A DNA stretch of 64,000 bases from Nitrosospira multiformis (GTDB lineage Bacteria > Pseudomonadota > Gammaproteobacteria > Burkholderiales > Nitrosomonadaceae), in assembly GCA_017306155.1 (NCBI GenBank), contig JAFKJB010000013.1:1-64000 (forward strand). Direction: 5' to 3'. Position 1 is the first letter of the stretch. Every line of letters starts with the position of its first letter. The notes under the pieces were generated by a model. That model had not been told where the DNA came from. It saw only the letters and a list, made by a program, of their open reading frames with translations, and searched no databases. Both the position numbers and the translations under genes were made by a program. Of the stretch, positions 45,742-55,751 are shown piece by piece.

Positions 45742-47223
45742 ATGTCTGATGCGTTGAAAGTAATCTCATACGGTTTCGGCACGATTGTCGGTCTGATCGT
45801 AATAGGGATAGTCGTATTCTGGTTCATCCAGGATGTAACCCAGAAGAAGCATTCCATCCTGCGTAACTATCCGGTAATCGGGCGCCTGCGATTTTTCCTG
45901 GAGAAACAGGGAGAGTATTTCAGGCAATATTTCTTTTCCAGTGATCGGAGCGAAATGCCCTTTAATCGCGCTACCCGCTCATGGGTGTACAGGAATGCAA
46001 AGAATGAGGGCGGCATCATCGGTTTCGGTTCGACCAATGATCTGCGCGAGCCAGGCTCTATTTTTTTCGTCAATGTCGCTTTCCCGGTATTGGAGAGCGA
46101 CCGGTTGCCCACTCCGCCGCTGGTGATTGGCGAGGGCTATTGCGAGCATCCTTTCCATGCGAAATCCATTATCAATATCAGCGGAATGAGCTATGGCGCG
46201 ATCTCGGCGCCCGCAGTCCGCGCATTGTCACTGGGAGCGGCGGAAGCGGGATGCTGGCTGAACACGGGGGAAGGCGGGCTCTCGCCTTATCATCTCGAAG
46301 GGGGTGGCGATATTGTCATGCAGATCGGTACTGCGAAGTATGGTATTCGCGACCAGGAGGGTAATTTTTCACCGGAGCGGGCAAAGGAACTTGCAAAGGT
46401 GGTCAAGGCATTTGAAATAAAGCTCTCTCAGGGTGCGAAGCCGGGTAAGGGGGGCTTGCTGCCCGGAACCAAGGTTACCGACGAAATCTCGGCTATCCGC
46501 GGCATTCCTGCTCATTTTGATTCAATCAGCCCTAATCGCCATCGCGATATCGGGAATGTGGATGAACTGCTCGACAAGATCGCCTATATTCGCGATCTCA
46601 CCGGGCGGCCCGTGGGTGTCAAGGCTGCCATCGGCGGGTGGCGCTTCATCAATGAACTGTGCGACGCAGTGAATCGCAGGGGTTCCGAATACGCGCCGGA
46701 TTTTCTCAACATCGATGGTGGCGAAGGTGGCAGCGGAGCCGCGCCCCAGACTCTGTTCGACCATATGAGCCTGCCCATTGCGGAAGCGTTACCGCGGGTG
46801 GTGGATGCATTACTGGAATCCGGCTTGAGAGACCGCATACGTGTGGTTGCAGCAGGTAAGCTGGTGACACCAGCGCGGGCGGCGTGGGCGCTCTGCGCGG
46901 GTGCGGACTTTGTCAACACTGCGCGCGGCTTCATGTTTTCACTCGGCTGTATCCAGGCCATGCGATGTCACCTGAATACCTGTCCTACCGGTATCACCAC
47001 CCATAATCGGCGTTTGCAGCGTGGCCTGGTGGTACAGGAGAAATATCTGCGTGTTGCCAACTATGCCAAAAACATGAACAGGGAAATCGATATGATTGCC
47101 TACTCCTGCGGCTTGCGTCACGCCCGCCAATTGAAGCGCGAGCATGTGCGCATCGTGGAAACGGCGGGCAAAAGTGTGGCTCTCAACATTTTGTATCCCT
47201 ATCCGGAAATACCTTCGCTTTGA
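45742..47223 (+). CDS. FMN-binding glutamate synthase family protein, membrane-anchored
   Basis: A 493-residue protein. The start is ATG 45742 with GCGGAGG five bases upstream; a longer in-frame reading would overlap nadC. One N-terminal membrane segment (YGFGTIVGLIVIGIVVFWF) is followed by the FMN-barrel domain of glutamate synthase: INISGMSYGAISAPAVRAL, GEGGLSPYHLEGGGDIVMQ, GAKPGKGGLLPG and the 3Fe-4S cysteine set in GCIQAMRCHLNTCPTGI. It lacks the amidotransferase and GXGXG domains of full GltB. Such stand-alone enzymes are poorly characterised; a membrane-bound oxidoreductase acting on a glutamate-like substrate is plausible. Confidence 0.9.
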   Translation: MSDALKVISYGFGTIVGLIVIGIVVFWFIQDVTQKKHSILRNYPVIGRLRFFLEKQGEYFRQYFFSSDRSEMPFNRATRSWVYRNAKNEGGIIGFGSTNDLREPGSIFFVNVAFPVLESDRLPTPPLVIGEGYCEHPFHAKSIINISGMSYGAISAPAVRALSLGAAEAGCWLNTGEGGLSPYHLEGGGDIVMQIGTAKYGIRDQEGNFSPERAKELAKVVKAFEIKLSQGAKPGKGGLLPGTKVTDEISAIRGIPAHFDSISPNRHRDIGNVDELLDKIAYIRDLTGRPVGVKAAIGGWRFINELCDAVNRRGSEYAPDFLNIDGGEGGSGAAPQTLFDHMSLPIAEALPRVVDALLESGLRDRIRVVAAGKLVTPARAAWALCAGADFVNTARGFMFSLGCIQAMRCHLNTCPTGITTHNRRLQRGLVVQEKYLRVANYAKNMNREIDMIAYSCGLRHARQLKREHVRIVETAGKSVALNILYPYPEIPSL

Positions 47224-47321
47224 GCTTTGACAGGCATGCGGTGCTGGATCATCCGATACTGCAATGGCTTTGCTTATTGCATCCTCCATCTCGCTCAAGA
47301 ATCCGGACGCGTGAGGGATAT

Positions 47322-47349
47322 CTTGAAAATTCCACTTTATCCCCTATAT
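47322..47349 (+). promoter_or_regulatory. Sigma-32 (heat-shock) promoter of clpB
   Basis: CTTGAAA (47322-47328), a 12-base spacer, then CCCCTATAT (47341-47349), about 35 bases before the clpB ATG. This matches the RpoH consensus CTTGAAA-N11-16-CCCCATnT in both boxes and is where a clpB promoter is expected. Confidence 0.8.
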
Positions 47350-47383
47350 ATAATAATCATTCATTACCCATAAAGGGCTTCTC

Positions 47384-49993
47384 ATGCGTTTCGACAAATT
47401 AACCACAAAATTCCAGCAGGCGTTGTCCGATGCGCAGAGCATTGCCGTGGGTCAGGACAACCCTTATATTGAACCGCAGCATTTACTGCTGGCGCTCTTG
47501 CAGCAGCAAGATGGGGGCACGGTCTCGTTGTTGCAGCGGGCAGGTGCGAATGTGCCGCCCCTGCGGGAAGCGCTGAAAAAATCGATCGAGCGCCTTCCCA
47601 AAGTAGAGGGTGCGGGCGGAGAGATCAACGTTTCGCGTGATCTGGGCAATCTGCTCAATCTGGCCGACAAGGAGGCGCAGAAACGGAGTGATCAATTCAT
47701 TGCATCGGAAATGTTTCTGGTGGCGGCGCTCCAGGACAAAGGCGAGACCGGCAATCTGCTGAGGCAGAACGGAGCCAGTCGCGATGCGCTGGAACAGGCG
47801 ATCAACGAGGTGCGCGGTGGCGAGAATGTCAGCAATCCCGAGGCCGAAGCCAGCCGCGAAGCTCTGAAGAAATACACGCTCGATCTGACTGAGCGCGCGC
47901 GTACGGGGAAGCTTGATCCGGTTATCGGACGTGACGATGAAATTCGACGTACTGTCCAGGTATTGCAGCGCCGTACCAAGAACAATCCGGTACTGATCGG
48001 CGAACCGGGGGTCGGTAAAACCGCCATTGTCGAAGGTTTGGCTCAGCGTATCGTCAATAATGAGGTGCCGGAAACCCTCAAGGACAAAAAAGTGCTTTCG
48101 CTGGATATGGCCGCGCTGCTGGCCGGGGCCAAATACCGGGGCGAATTCGAGGAGCGCCTCAAATCTGTCCTTAAAGAGATTGCGCAGGCCGCCGGGAGCG
48201 TTATCGTCTTCATCGACGAACTTCATACCATGGTGGGCGCGGGCAAGGCTGAGGGTGCCATCGATGCGGGGAACATGCTCAAACCCGCGCTGGCGCGCGG
48301 CGAGCTGCATTGCGTGGGCGCCACCACTCTGGATGAATACCGCAAGTACATCGAGAAAGATGCCGCGCTGGAACGGCGCTTCCAGAAAGTGTTCGTCGAG
48401 GAGCCGACGGTCGAGGCAACTATTGCGATCCTGCGAGGCTTGCAGGAAAGATACGAGTTGCATCATGGCGTGGATATCACCGATCCGGCTATCGTTGCAG
48501 CGGCTGAACTGTCGCATCGTTACATTACTGATCGCTTTCTGCCCGATAAGGCTATCGATCTGATCGATGAGGCCGCGGCCCGCATCCGGATGGAAATCGA
48601 TTCCAAGCCGGAGGCGATGGACAGACTCGACCGGCGTCTGATACAGCTCAAGATCGAGCGCGAGGCGGTGAAGAAGGAAAAGGATGAGGCCTCGCAGAAG
48701 AGACTGGCATTACTGGAAGATGAGATAGCCAAACTCGAGCGCGAATACGCTGATCTGGAAGAAATCTGGAAAGCTGAAAAATCCCAGGTGCAGGGTACGC
48801 AGCATATCAAGGAAGAGATGGAAAAGACCAAGCTCGAAATCGAGGCGGCGACGCGCAAAGGAGATTGGCAGAAAGTTTCAGAACTGCAATACGGACGCAT
48901 TCCACAACTGGAGGCACAACTTCAGGCGCAGGATCGACAGGGTGACAAGGAGGCCGCGGAGCAAAACAAGCCAAAGCTGCTTCGAACCCAGGTTGGGGCG
49001 GAAGAAATCGCAGAAGTGGTGTCGCGCGCTACCGGCATTCCTGTTTCCAAGATGATGCAGGGTGAACGGGAAAAACTCCTGAATATGGAACAGAAGCTGC
49101 ACGAGCGCGTGGTGGGGCAGGATGAGGCGGTAAGACTGGTCTCGGATGCCATTCGTCGTTCACGCGCGGGACTGGCGGATCCTAATCGTCCCTATGGTTC
49201 CTTTTTGTTCCTGGGACCGACGGGCGTGGGTAAAACAGAGCTATGCAAGGCGCTGGCTGGTTTTTTATTTGATTCCGAAGAGCATCTGATCCGCATCGAC
49301 ATGTCCGAGTTCATGGAAAAACATTCCGTTGCGCGTCTGATCGGCGCACCGCCCGGATACATCGGATACGAGGAAGGCGGTTATCTGACCGAAGCGGTAC
49401 GCAGAAAACCTTATTCGGTAATTTTGCTGGATGAGGTGGAAAAGGCACATCCTGATGTATTCAACGTCCTGTTGCAGGTGCTGGATGACGGACGCATGAC
49501 AGACGGGCAGGGGCGCACGGTGGACTTCAAGAACACTGTTATCGTCATGACTTCCAACCTCGGTTCACAAATGATCCAGCAGATGGCAGGAGACGATTAC
49601 CAGGTCATCAAGCTCGCGGTCATGGGCGAGGTGAAGGCCTATTTCCGCCCGGAGTTCATCAACCGCATAGATGAAGTGGTGGTATTCCATGCGCTGGATG
49701 AAAAGCATATCAAATCCATTGCGCGGATACAGTTGCAGCAACTGGAAAAGCGTCTGGCGAAACTTGAGATGCACCTCAAGGTGACGGATGCCGCACTTGC
49801 AGAAGTGGCCCAGGCAGGTTTCGATCCGATTTTCGGCGCACGGCCACTGAAGCGCGCGATACAGGCTCAGATCGAGAACCCGCTGGCAAAGGAAATTCTA
49901 GAGGGTCACTTTGCTGCAAAGGATACCATCACAATCGATTCGAAAAATGGCATGATCACCTTCTCGAAAGCAAGGGAATCCGTACCGGCTTGA
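47384..49993 (+). CDS. clpB: ATP-dependent disaggregase ClpB
   Basis: An 869-residue Hsp100 chaperone that resolubilises aggregates together with DnaK. It has the N-terminal repeat domain ([14 protein letters not shown]), first AAA+ module with Walker A GEPGVGKT (206-213), the long coiled-coil middle domain (~410-525), and second AAA+ module with GPTGVGKT (611-618), [11 protein letters not shown] and the C-terminal [11 protein letters not shown] sensor-2 segment. The length is normal for the family. A heat-shock promoter precedes it. A decayed copy of its middle domain is at 43095-43382. Confidence 0.97.
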   Translation: MRFDKLTTKFQQALSDAQSIAVGQDNPYIEPQHLLLALLQQQDGGTVSLLQRAGANVPPLREALKKSIERLPKVEGAGGEINVSRDLGNLLNLADKEAQKRSDQFIASEMFLVAALQDKGETGNLLRQNGASRDALEQAINEVRGGENVSNPEAEASREALKKYTLDLTERARTGKLDPVIGRDDEIRRTVQVLQRRTKNNPVLIGEPGVGKTAIVEGLAQRIVNNEVPETLKDKKVLSLDMAALLAGAKYRGEFEERLKSVLKEIAQAAGSVIVFIDELHTMVGAGKAEGAIDAGNMLKPALARGELHCVGATTLDEYRKYIEKDAALERRFQKVFVEEPTVEATIAILRGLQERYELHHGVDITDPAIVAAAELSHRYITDRFLPDKAIDLIDEAAARIRMEIDSKPEAMDRLDRRLIQLKIEREAVKKEKDEASQKRLALLEDEIAKLEREYADLEEIWKAEKSQVQGTQHIKEEMEKTKLEIEAATRKGDWQKVSELQYGRIPQLEAQLQAQDRQGDKEAAEQNKPKLLRTQVGAEEIAEVVSRATGIPVSKMMQGEREKLLNMEQKLHERVVGQDEAVRLVSDAIRRSRAGLADPNRPYGSFLFLGPTGVGKTELCKALAGFLFDSEEHLIRIDMSEFMEKHSVARLIGAPPGYIGYEEGGYLTEAVRRKPYSVILLDEVEKAHPDVFNVLLQVLDDGRMTDGQGRTVDFKNTVIVMTSNLGSQMIQQMAGDDYQVIKLAVMGEVKAYFRPEFINRIDEVVVFHALDEKHIKSIARIQLQQLEKRLAKLEMHLKVTDAALAEVAQAGFDPIFGARPLKRAIQAQIENPLAKEILEGHFAAKDTITIDSKNGMITFSKARESVPA

Positions 49994-50027
49994 GGAGATT
50001 TCCCGCGAGCCAGGCGCGTTCTCTCCA

Positions 50028-50052
50028 TCCCTCTCCCTGCCAGGGAGAGGGA
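50028..50052. repeat. Palindromic intergenic element after clpB
   Basis: TCCCTCTCCCTG and CAGGGAGAGGGA are perfect 12-base complements separated by a single base. It lies ~35 bases after the clpB stop with no T-run, so it is more like a REP-type dispersed palindrome than an intrinsic terminator. The rest of the 50053-50362 gap shows nothing clear. Confidence 0.65.
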
Positions 50053-50362
50053 GTGGATTGGGTTGGATAAGGTTGAAACGAAATAACTGAATTACAGGAC
50101 TTTCCCATAGCCCAGTTATTGCTCATCTCAAGTTACTTGGGCATTGTGCGCAGCCTCCTCTTCTTATGCATGGGAGGACAACCATCAGGTGACAGCAGGT
50201 TCGTCCAGAGTGTTTTGGTTTTCATGACTCTCATCGGTTTCATCCAAGGTGCTGGAACCCGCTCTTCCGGGTGTTGTCTGACAACGCGACCTGTACCATC
50301 GCGAATATGCTTTGCTGGCACCGGATTCAGGTAAAATAGCCATTTTTTTCGAAACTACCTTC

Positions 50363-51265
50363 ATGGATAACGTCGCAATAAAAGGCAGTCTGGTCGCCAT
50401 TGTTACTCCGATGCATGAAAATGGCGAGCTGGATCTGGAGCGTTTCCAATCCTTGATCGACTTTCATGTGGCAGAGGGAACCGACGGTATCGTGGTAGTG
50501 GGAACCACCGGCGAATCACCGACTGTGGATTTCGAAGAGCACCATCTGCTGATCAAAACCGCAGTGGAGCAGGCAGCCGGACGGGTACCAGTAGTTGCGG
50601 GAACCGGAGCCAATTCCACGCGCGAGGCAATTGACCTTTCCATTTATGCGAAGAATGCGGGAGCGGATGCAAGCCTGTCAGTCGTACCGTATTACAACAA
50701 GCCCACGCAGGAGGGTTTATACCGGCATTTCAGAGCGGTGGCCGAGGCGGTGGATATCCCGCAGATACTCTACAACGTCCCCGGCAGGACGGTGGCAGAT
50801 ATCGCCAACGATACGGTTCTTCGTCTCGCGCAAATTCCCAACATCGTCGGAATCAAGGATGCAACGGGTGATATCGGTCGCGGGTTCGATCTGTTGTGCC
50901 ATGCTCCCGAAGATTTTGCAATCTATAGCGGCGATGATGCCAGTGCCCTGGCTTTGCTGCTGCTCGGCGGGCATGGCGTTATTTCTGTCACCGCCAACGT
51001 GGCACCGAAGCTCATGCATGAGATGTGCACCGCGGCATTTGCCGGTGACCTGGCCGCTGCCCGCGCTGCAAACAGAAAGCTTTTGAGGTTGCACCTGGAT
51101 TTATTCATAGAGGCCAATCCTATTCCTGTGAAATGGGCAGTTGCACAAATGGGATTGATCGGCGAGGGGTTACGGTTGCCACTGACACCGTTGTCAGATC
51201 GATATCATCAGACTGTCAGGAAAGCGATGAGCGAGGCAGGAATCGATGTGGCTATATCTGTTTAA
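50363..51265 (+). CDS. dapA: 4-hydroxy-tetrahydrodipicolinate synthase
   Basis: A 300-residue Schiff-base aldolase that condenses pyruvate with aspartate semialdehyde, the first committed step of lysine and diaminopimelate synthesis. [10 protein letters not shown] opens the protein; [26 protein letters not shown] (catalytic Tyr) and VGIKDATGD with K165 are diagnostic. The ATG at 50363 (MDNVAIKG) is the family start; an upstream in-frame codon would add 17 odd residues. bamC follows 56 bases downstream, as in many Proteobacteria. Confidence 0.96.
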   Translation: MDNVAIKGSLVAIVTPMHENGELDLERFQSLIDFHVAEGTDGIVVVGTTGESPTVDFEEHHLLIKTAVEQAAGRVPVVAGTGANSTREAIDLSIYAKNAGADASLSVVPYYNKPTQEGLYRHFRAVAEAVDIPQILYNVPGRTVADIANDTVLRLAQIPNIVGIKDATGDIGRGFDLLCHAPEDFAIYSGDDASALALLLLGGHGVISVTANVAPKLMHEMCTAAFAGDLAAARAANRKLLRLHLDLFIEANPIPVKWAVAQMGLIGEGLRLPLTPLSDRYHQTVRKAMSEAGIDVAISV

Positions 51266-51321
51266 ATGACTGCCCGAATTCGAGAGCCGCGGGCAGGATT
51301 TTCAGGAATCAAGTATTGCAC

Positions 51322-52446
51322 ATGAGATCGCAGATAATGGCTGCGCTGTGTCTGGCAGCAGTCGTTGCAGGATGCAGTGTTTTCTCGGATATTTTGCCGG
51401 AAGCTAAAAAGATCAATTATAAATCGGCGGGCAAACTTCCGCCTCTGGAAATTCCACCTGATCTGACCGCACCGGGTTCGGACGAGCGTTATCATGTTCC
51501 GGATATCAGTCCCACCGGGGTTGCAACTTTTTCCTCTTACAACAAGGAGCGCAGCAAGACGGCAGGTATCACGACCGGAGGAGCTTCCATCCTGCCCGCG
51601 ATGGATGAGGCCGGAGTACGGATGGAACGTTCGGGCACGCAGCGCTGGCTTGTTGTAAATGGCGAACCGGAGGAAATATGGCCGATCGTCAGGGATTTCT
51701 GGCAGGAACTGGGCTTTCTCATCAAGATTGAAATGCCTGAAGCCGGTGTAATGGAGACGGATTGGGCGGAAAATCGCGCAAAAATTCCAGAAGACATTAT
51801 CCGGAATACGCTTGGCAAGCTTCTGGACAGCATGTATTCAACCGGTGAGCGTGACAAGTTTCGCACCCGTCTGGAGCGCGGAGAAAATGGTACCACAGAG
51901 ATCTATATCAGCCACCGCGGCATGGATGAAGTGATAGAGGGCGCCAACGTACGGACCGTCTGGCAACCCCGCCCCTCTGATCCCGATCTGGAAGCGGAGA
52001 TGCTTTCCCGCCTGATGATGCGCTTTGGCGTGACGGAGGAGCGCGCCAGAAGCGCAGTGGCGAGCACAGGCGTGCAGGAGCGTGCACGCCTCAATAGCGA
52101 AAAAGGCGGGATACTGACCGTAACCGAAGCTTTCGACCGATCATGGCGACGCGTCGGACTGGCGCTGGATCGTATCGGATTTACCGTCGAAGACCGAAAC
52201 CGCTCTCAGGGCATTTACTTTGTGCGCTATGTAAATCCGGATGAGGATAGCGGCACAGGGACGGGTTTGCTTTCGAAGCTTGCATTCTGGCGGGATGAGG
52301 ATAGCGATAAGCCGGATCAATACCGCATCCAGTTAAGTGAAGCGGGAGCCAATACCGACGTCACGGTGTTGAACAAGGATGGCGTGGCGGAGGATTCAGG
52401 CGACGCAAAGCGCATATTGAAGCTGCTGTATGAGCAGTTGAAGTAA
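51322..52446 (+). CDS. bamC: Outer-membrane assembly lipoprotein BamC
   Basis: A 374-residue lipoprotein starting at ATG 51322: a short basic start, a hydrophobic stretch and lipobox VVAGC with lipidated C18. The early segment YKSAGKLPPLEIPPDLTAP is the BamC 'lasso' that wraps BamD. Two helix-grip domains follow (ERSGTQRWLVVNGEPEEIW region and TEAFDRSWRRVGLALDRIG region). BamC is an accessory part of the BAM complex that inserts outer-membrane beta-barrels. The location right after dapA is the classical nlpB position. Confidence 0.93.
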   Translation: MRSQIMAALCLAAVVAGCSVFSDILPEAKKINYKSAGKLPPLEIPPDLTAPGSDERYHVPDISPTGVATFSSYNKERSKTAGITTGGASILPAMDEAGVRMERSGTQRWLVVNGEPEEIWPIVRDFWQELGFLIKIEMPEAGVMETDWAENRAKIPEDIIRNTLGKLLDSMYSTGERDKFRTRLERGENGTTEIYISHRGMDEVIEGANVRTVWQPRPSDPDLEAEMLSRLMMRFGVTEERARSAVASTGVQERARLNSEKGGILTVTEAFDRSWRRVGLALDRIGFTVEDRNRSQGIYFVRYVNPDEDSGTGTGLLSKLAFWRDEDSDKPDQYRIQLSEAGANTDVTVLNKDGVAEDSGDAKRILKLLYEQLK

Positions 52447-52734
52447 TCAGCTTCGATTGCTACTGCTCATATAGCGTATGCCTGATTCGTACCCGGTGCG
52501 ACCGCTTCAGCCACGTGATGCCCGCTCCAGCCCCATGAGCGTTGCAGCGAGCCTCATGCGTCGAGTACGGGGCTTCGCTCCAACCCTCCGGCGGTATTAT
52601 CGGTGCCGCCGCCGGGTATCTCGGAGCGAAGGCTGATACGCTTTTTCCAGCTATCGGGCAAGTTCCGGATAAATCCGGTTATTCGCCTGTAACATGTCGG
52701 CGAATGGCTCTCCGATCGCTTTACCGGGCAATAA

Positions 52735-53163
52735 CTATGTTTCCAGCCTTGCATCCATTGTTATTTTTGCCTTGAACAGTTTGGATACGGGGCAGCCTTC
52801 CTTTGCCTTGCTGGCGATCTCTTCGAATTTCGCCTGATCTGTCCCCGGTATTTTGGCGGCAACGTCAAGGTGGATAGTGGTAATCTCGAAGCCTTCTCCA
52901 ACTTTATCGAGCGTGACAGCAGCGTGCGTCTCGATTTTCTCCGGCGTCAAACCAGCTTCTCCGAGCATCAGGGAGAGCGCCATCGAAAAACAGCCTGCGT
53001 GCGCGGCACCAATGAGTTCTTCCGGATTGGTGCCCTTGCCATTTTCAAATCTCGATTTGAAACCGTAAGGTGCTTCGTTCAGTACACCCGTTTCGGTAGA
53101 AATCGTTCCGCCCCCGTCCTTGATTCCACCTTTCCAAACTGCCCAAGCCTTCTTTGTAGTCAT
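52735..53163 (-). CDS. OsmC-family peroxiredoxin
   Basis: A 142-residue protein of the OsmC/Ohr superfamily. AVWKGGIKDGGGTISTETG opens it. The catalytic cysteines are in AAHAGCFSMALSLMLGEAG and in KEGCPVSKLFKA. The spacing and motifs resemble OsmC, which reduces organic hydroperoxides, more than Ohr. A strong GAGGAGG site precedes the ATG. It stands alone, with bamC convergent to it. Confidence 0.93.
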   Translation of the reverse strand: MTTKKAWAVWKGGIKDGGGTISTETGVLNEAPYGFKSRFENGKGTNPEELIGAAHAGCFSMALSLMLGEAGLTPEKIETHAAVTLDKVGEGFEITTIHLDVAAKIPGTDQAKFEEIASKAKEGCPVSKLFKAKITMDARLET

Positions 53164-53315
53164 GTTTCCTCCTCATATGGAAAAGTTATCGTTTACTTCC
53201 ATCGCACAGCCTGATTATGAAGGCGTTTCAGAAAATGGTTCTGCCGCCCGGATATCTGCTTCATTTTAATCTTCGCTTCCAGCGCGTCCTCTTGCTATTT
53301 CGGCCTGGACCGCTT

Positions 53316-55214
53316 CTACTCACGCTTATGGATTTTTTCTTTCTCTGCCTGTGCATTCCAGAGTATGGCGACACCGATGACTGCCGAGAGAATTGATCCG
53401 CCGAAAATTGCGATTTTGGCGGCCGCATAATCGCTTACCTCAGAGAAGGCCTGGCTGGCTATGAAAAGCGACATGGTAAAACCGATTCCGGCGAGGGCTC
53501 CTGCTCCCCCAAGCTGTCGCCAGGAATAGGCCTCCGGTTTGGTGGCAAAGCCCAGTTGAACAGCGGTTACGGTGGCAGTGATAAATCCGAGGGGTTTGCC
53601 GATGACCAGTGCTGTTGCGGTGCCGAGCATTAACGGTATGTGCTCGTTGAATACGCTTGTCTCTACAACCACTCCTGCATTCGCGAATGCAAACACCGGC
53701 AATACCAGAAAACTCGATCTTGGTGCCAGGTGCCGGAGCATGCGCTCAGCGGGAGATTCCAAGCGGTCATGAATGGCATCCAACGCCTCCAGCGCAGGTT
53801 CGGAAGGACCGTAATGCATAACCTCCCTCCCGCGCCGGCTTTCCGCAGTCAGAATGGCATCCGCCTGAAGCATGAGTGCGCGCAAATTGGGCGGCGGACG
53901 TGTAGGAATGAACAATGCGAGAATGATGCCTGCCAGCGTGGCATGTATCCCGCTTGCGTACACACAAGCCCACAGGGCGATTCCGAGAATCACATACGGA
54001 GATGCGCGATACACGCTGCTCTTATTGAGCAGCGCCAGTAACCCCACAATCGCGGCTGCACTGCCCAGATAACCGGTATTCAGTTCGCCTGAATAAAAAA
54101 TTGCAACGACAATGATTGCCCCAATATCATCGACAATGGCAGCCGCGGTAAGAAAGACGCGTAGCTCGACTGGAACGCGCCTGCCCATCATGGCAATCAA
54201 CGCAACTGCAAATGCTGTATCCGTTGCCGTCGGGATACCCCATCCATATGACCACGTCCCATCACCTCCCTCCGATCCTGGAGCAATTGGTGGTCCTGAC
54301 GGCACTAGAATCAGATAAAGCAAGGCGGGGGCAGCCATGCCACCAGTCGCTGCCGCGATCGGCAACATTGCGGATTGTCGATTCGCAAGATGCCCCACGG
54401 TGAACTCGCGCTTGATTTCGAGGCCGACAACCAGGAAAAAGATCACCAGTAATCCGTCATTTATCCAATGACGCAATGAGAGATCGAACGCCCTGTCCTC
54501 GAACGTAATCCCGAGGCGTTGCTCCCACATTTCATTGAAATCCGCCCCAATGGGCGAGTTGCTCAGAATAACTGCGAGCCCGGTGGCAAGCAGCAGCATG
54601 ATCCCCGTGGAAGGCGCCCATTTGGCAAAATCCAGCGCGGCAGCATGCACAACGTGGCCAAGCGAGCCAAGCAGTGCTTCGGAGAGTGAGCGCACATCCC
54701 AGGGGCCATCGTAACGTCGATCATTAATGAAGAATGTCGGCGTGACGGTCACACCGCTGGCATTCGCGCTGGCTATATCCGCATCTACGCGATCTCTTGC
54801 TCTTGCTCTTGCCGCCGCCGCTGCTTCTTCCTGCTGCCCGGCTCTTTTATTCCCATCCAGCTTCAAATCAGAAATAATGGTGCGCAGATCATCTGTGTTC
54901 AGCTTGTCAGATCGGCTCATCAGTGCGACATGCAGGTTCCAGAACCGGGCGGGATCGTCATATGATTCCACCAGCTCAGCTGCGCGGCGCGCAATTTTGC
55001 TTCCTGCCAGCGGGCGATGGCGAAATACATAGCGCATGCGGTTGCCAAACCGGCTTCGCAACTCGGCAACACGCCCGTGCGCAGAGCGTGAGGGTGCATC
55101 GGCGTAACTACCGTACTCGACCAGGGTAATTTCGGCATCCGCAGGTCCCAGGGTATGGTCATACGCTTCGTCGACCGGCCTGTCTAGGCGATTTGGTGGC
55201 GGTTCAGGATTCAT
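53316..55214 (-). CDS. nhaA: Na+/H+ antiporter NhaA with N-terminal thioredoxin-like domain
   Basis: A 632-residue fusion. Residues ~25-185 form a DsbA/thioredoxin-like domain (LVEYGSYADAPSRSAH at the expected active-site turn; VTVTPTFFIN is the cis-Pro loop), but the CxxC cysteines are missing. Residues ~195-620 are NhaA: LVVGLEIKREFTVG, the Asp in PTATDTAFA (D332) and the sodium-binding pair D362-D363 in IVDDIGAI. It exchanges sodium for protons across the inner membrane. The domain order Trx-NhaA and the dead redox site are the odd features; the extra domain may act in binding or regulation. Confidence 0.93.
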   Translation of the reverse strand: MNPEPPPNRLDRPVDEAYDHTLGPADAEITLVEYGSYADAPSRSAHGRVAELRSRFGNRMRYVFRHRPLAGSKIARRAAELVESYDDPARFWNLHVALMSRSDKLNTDDLRTIISDLKLDGNKRAGQQEEAAAAARARARDRVDADIASANASGVTVTPTFFINDRRYDGPWDVRSLSEALLGSLGHVVHAAALDFAKWAPSTGIMLLLATGLAVILSNSPIGADFNEMWEQRLGITFEDRAFDLSLRHWINDGLLVIFFLVVGLEIKREFTVGHLANRQSAMLPIAAATGGMAAPALLYLILVPSGPPIAPGSEGGDGTWSYGWGIPTATDTAFAVALIAMMGRRVPVELRVFLTAAAIVDDIGAIIVVAIFYSGELNTGYLGSAAAIVGLLALLNKSSVYRASPYVILGIALWACVYASGIHATLAGIILALFIPTRPPPNLRALMLQADAILTAESRRGREVMHYGPSEPALEALDAIHDRLESPAERMLRHLAPRSSFLVLPVFAFANAGVVVETSVFNEHIPLMLGTATALVIGKPLGFITATVTAVQLGFATKPEAYSWRQLGGAGALAGIGFTMSLFIASQAFSEVSDYAAAKIAIFGGSILSAVIGVAILWNAQAEKEKIHKRE

Positions 55215-55335
55215 CAGAGATCGAGCGTATCAAATATATTCGCTCCCTCCTGGCAATGGCGCCGAAGGTTTACCGCTTTTTGCTCTCTATCCGCTCGATG
55301 AAATTGGGGTTGCGAAGCGAACTGCTGCGCTTCGC

Positions 55336-55644
55336 TTAATAGATGAGAAACGGATTGTATGTTTCCGCCAGCACCGGGGTTGCAAGCTCGTGGTCTTCAA
55401 GGCGCTCGATTGCTCTCGACAATGCGTCTCGAAGCTCTCGGGCCTGTTCAGCCTGCATCACGTAGGGCCTGCCAGGATCTGCCTCGGTAAGCTTTTGCTG
55501 CTCGTGAGATAAAAATGGAAACCGGACCGAGAGCAATCCATCAACAGGTTCTGTTTTTATTTCCCATCCCGTGATTGGGAATTGAAAAAGATCGTCACCC
55601 ATTACAGCAACTCCTGTCATTCTCTGAAACCCAAAGCCTAGCAA
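55336..55644 (-). CDS. Small protein, possibly BssS-like
   Basis: 102 residues as listed; in-frame ATGs at 55620 and 55602 are also possible, the last giving MGDDLFQFPITGWEIKTEP. The ITGWEIKT start, then a beta strand (LLSVRFPFLS), then QAEQARELRDALSRAIERLE recalls the layout of enterobacterial BssS, a small biofilm-related protein (VGWDI near the start, ARQ...ILEAGI helix near the end). This is a by-eye resemblance and could be wrong. No membrane segment. Confidence 0.55.
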   Translation of the reverse strand: MLGFGFQRMTGVAVMGDDLFQFPITGWEIKTEPVDGLLSVRFPFLSHEQQKLTEADPGRPYVMQAEQARELRDALSRAIERLEDHELATPVLAETYNPFLIY

Positions 55645-55751
55645 AAAAAACGATTCTTTTTCGTTGGATAGCGCACATAGAGGAACATTTGGCGGGCAGC
55701 ATGACTTGTTTCCCGTCTCCTCCGGAATTTACCCTCAGGCTTATGGCTTCT

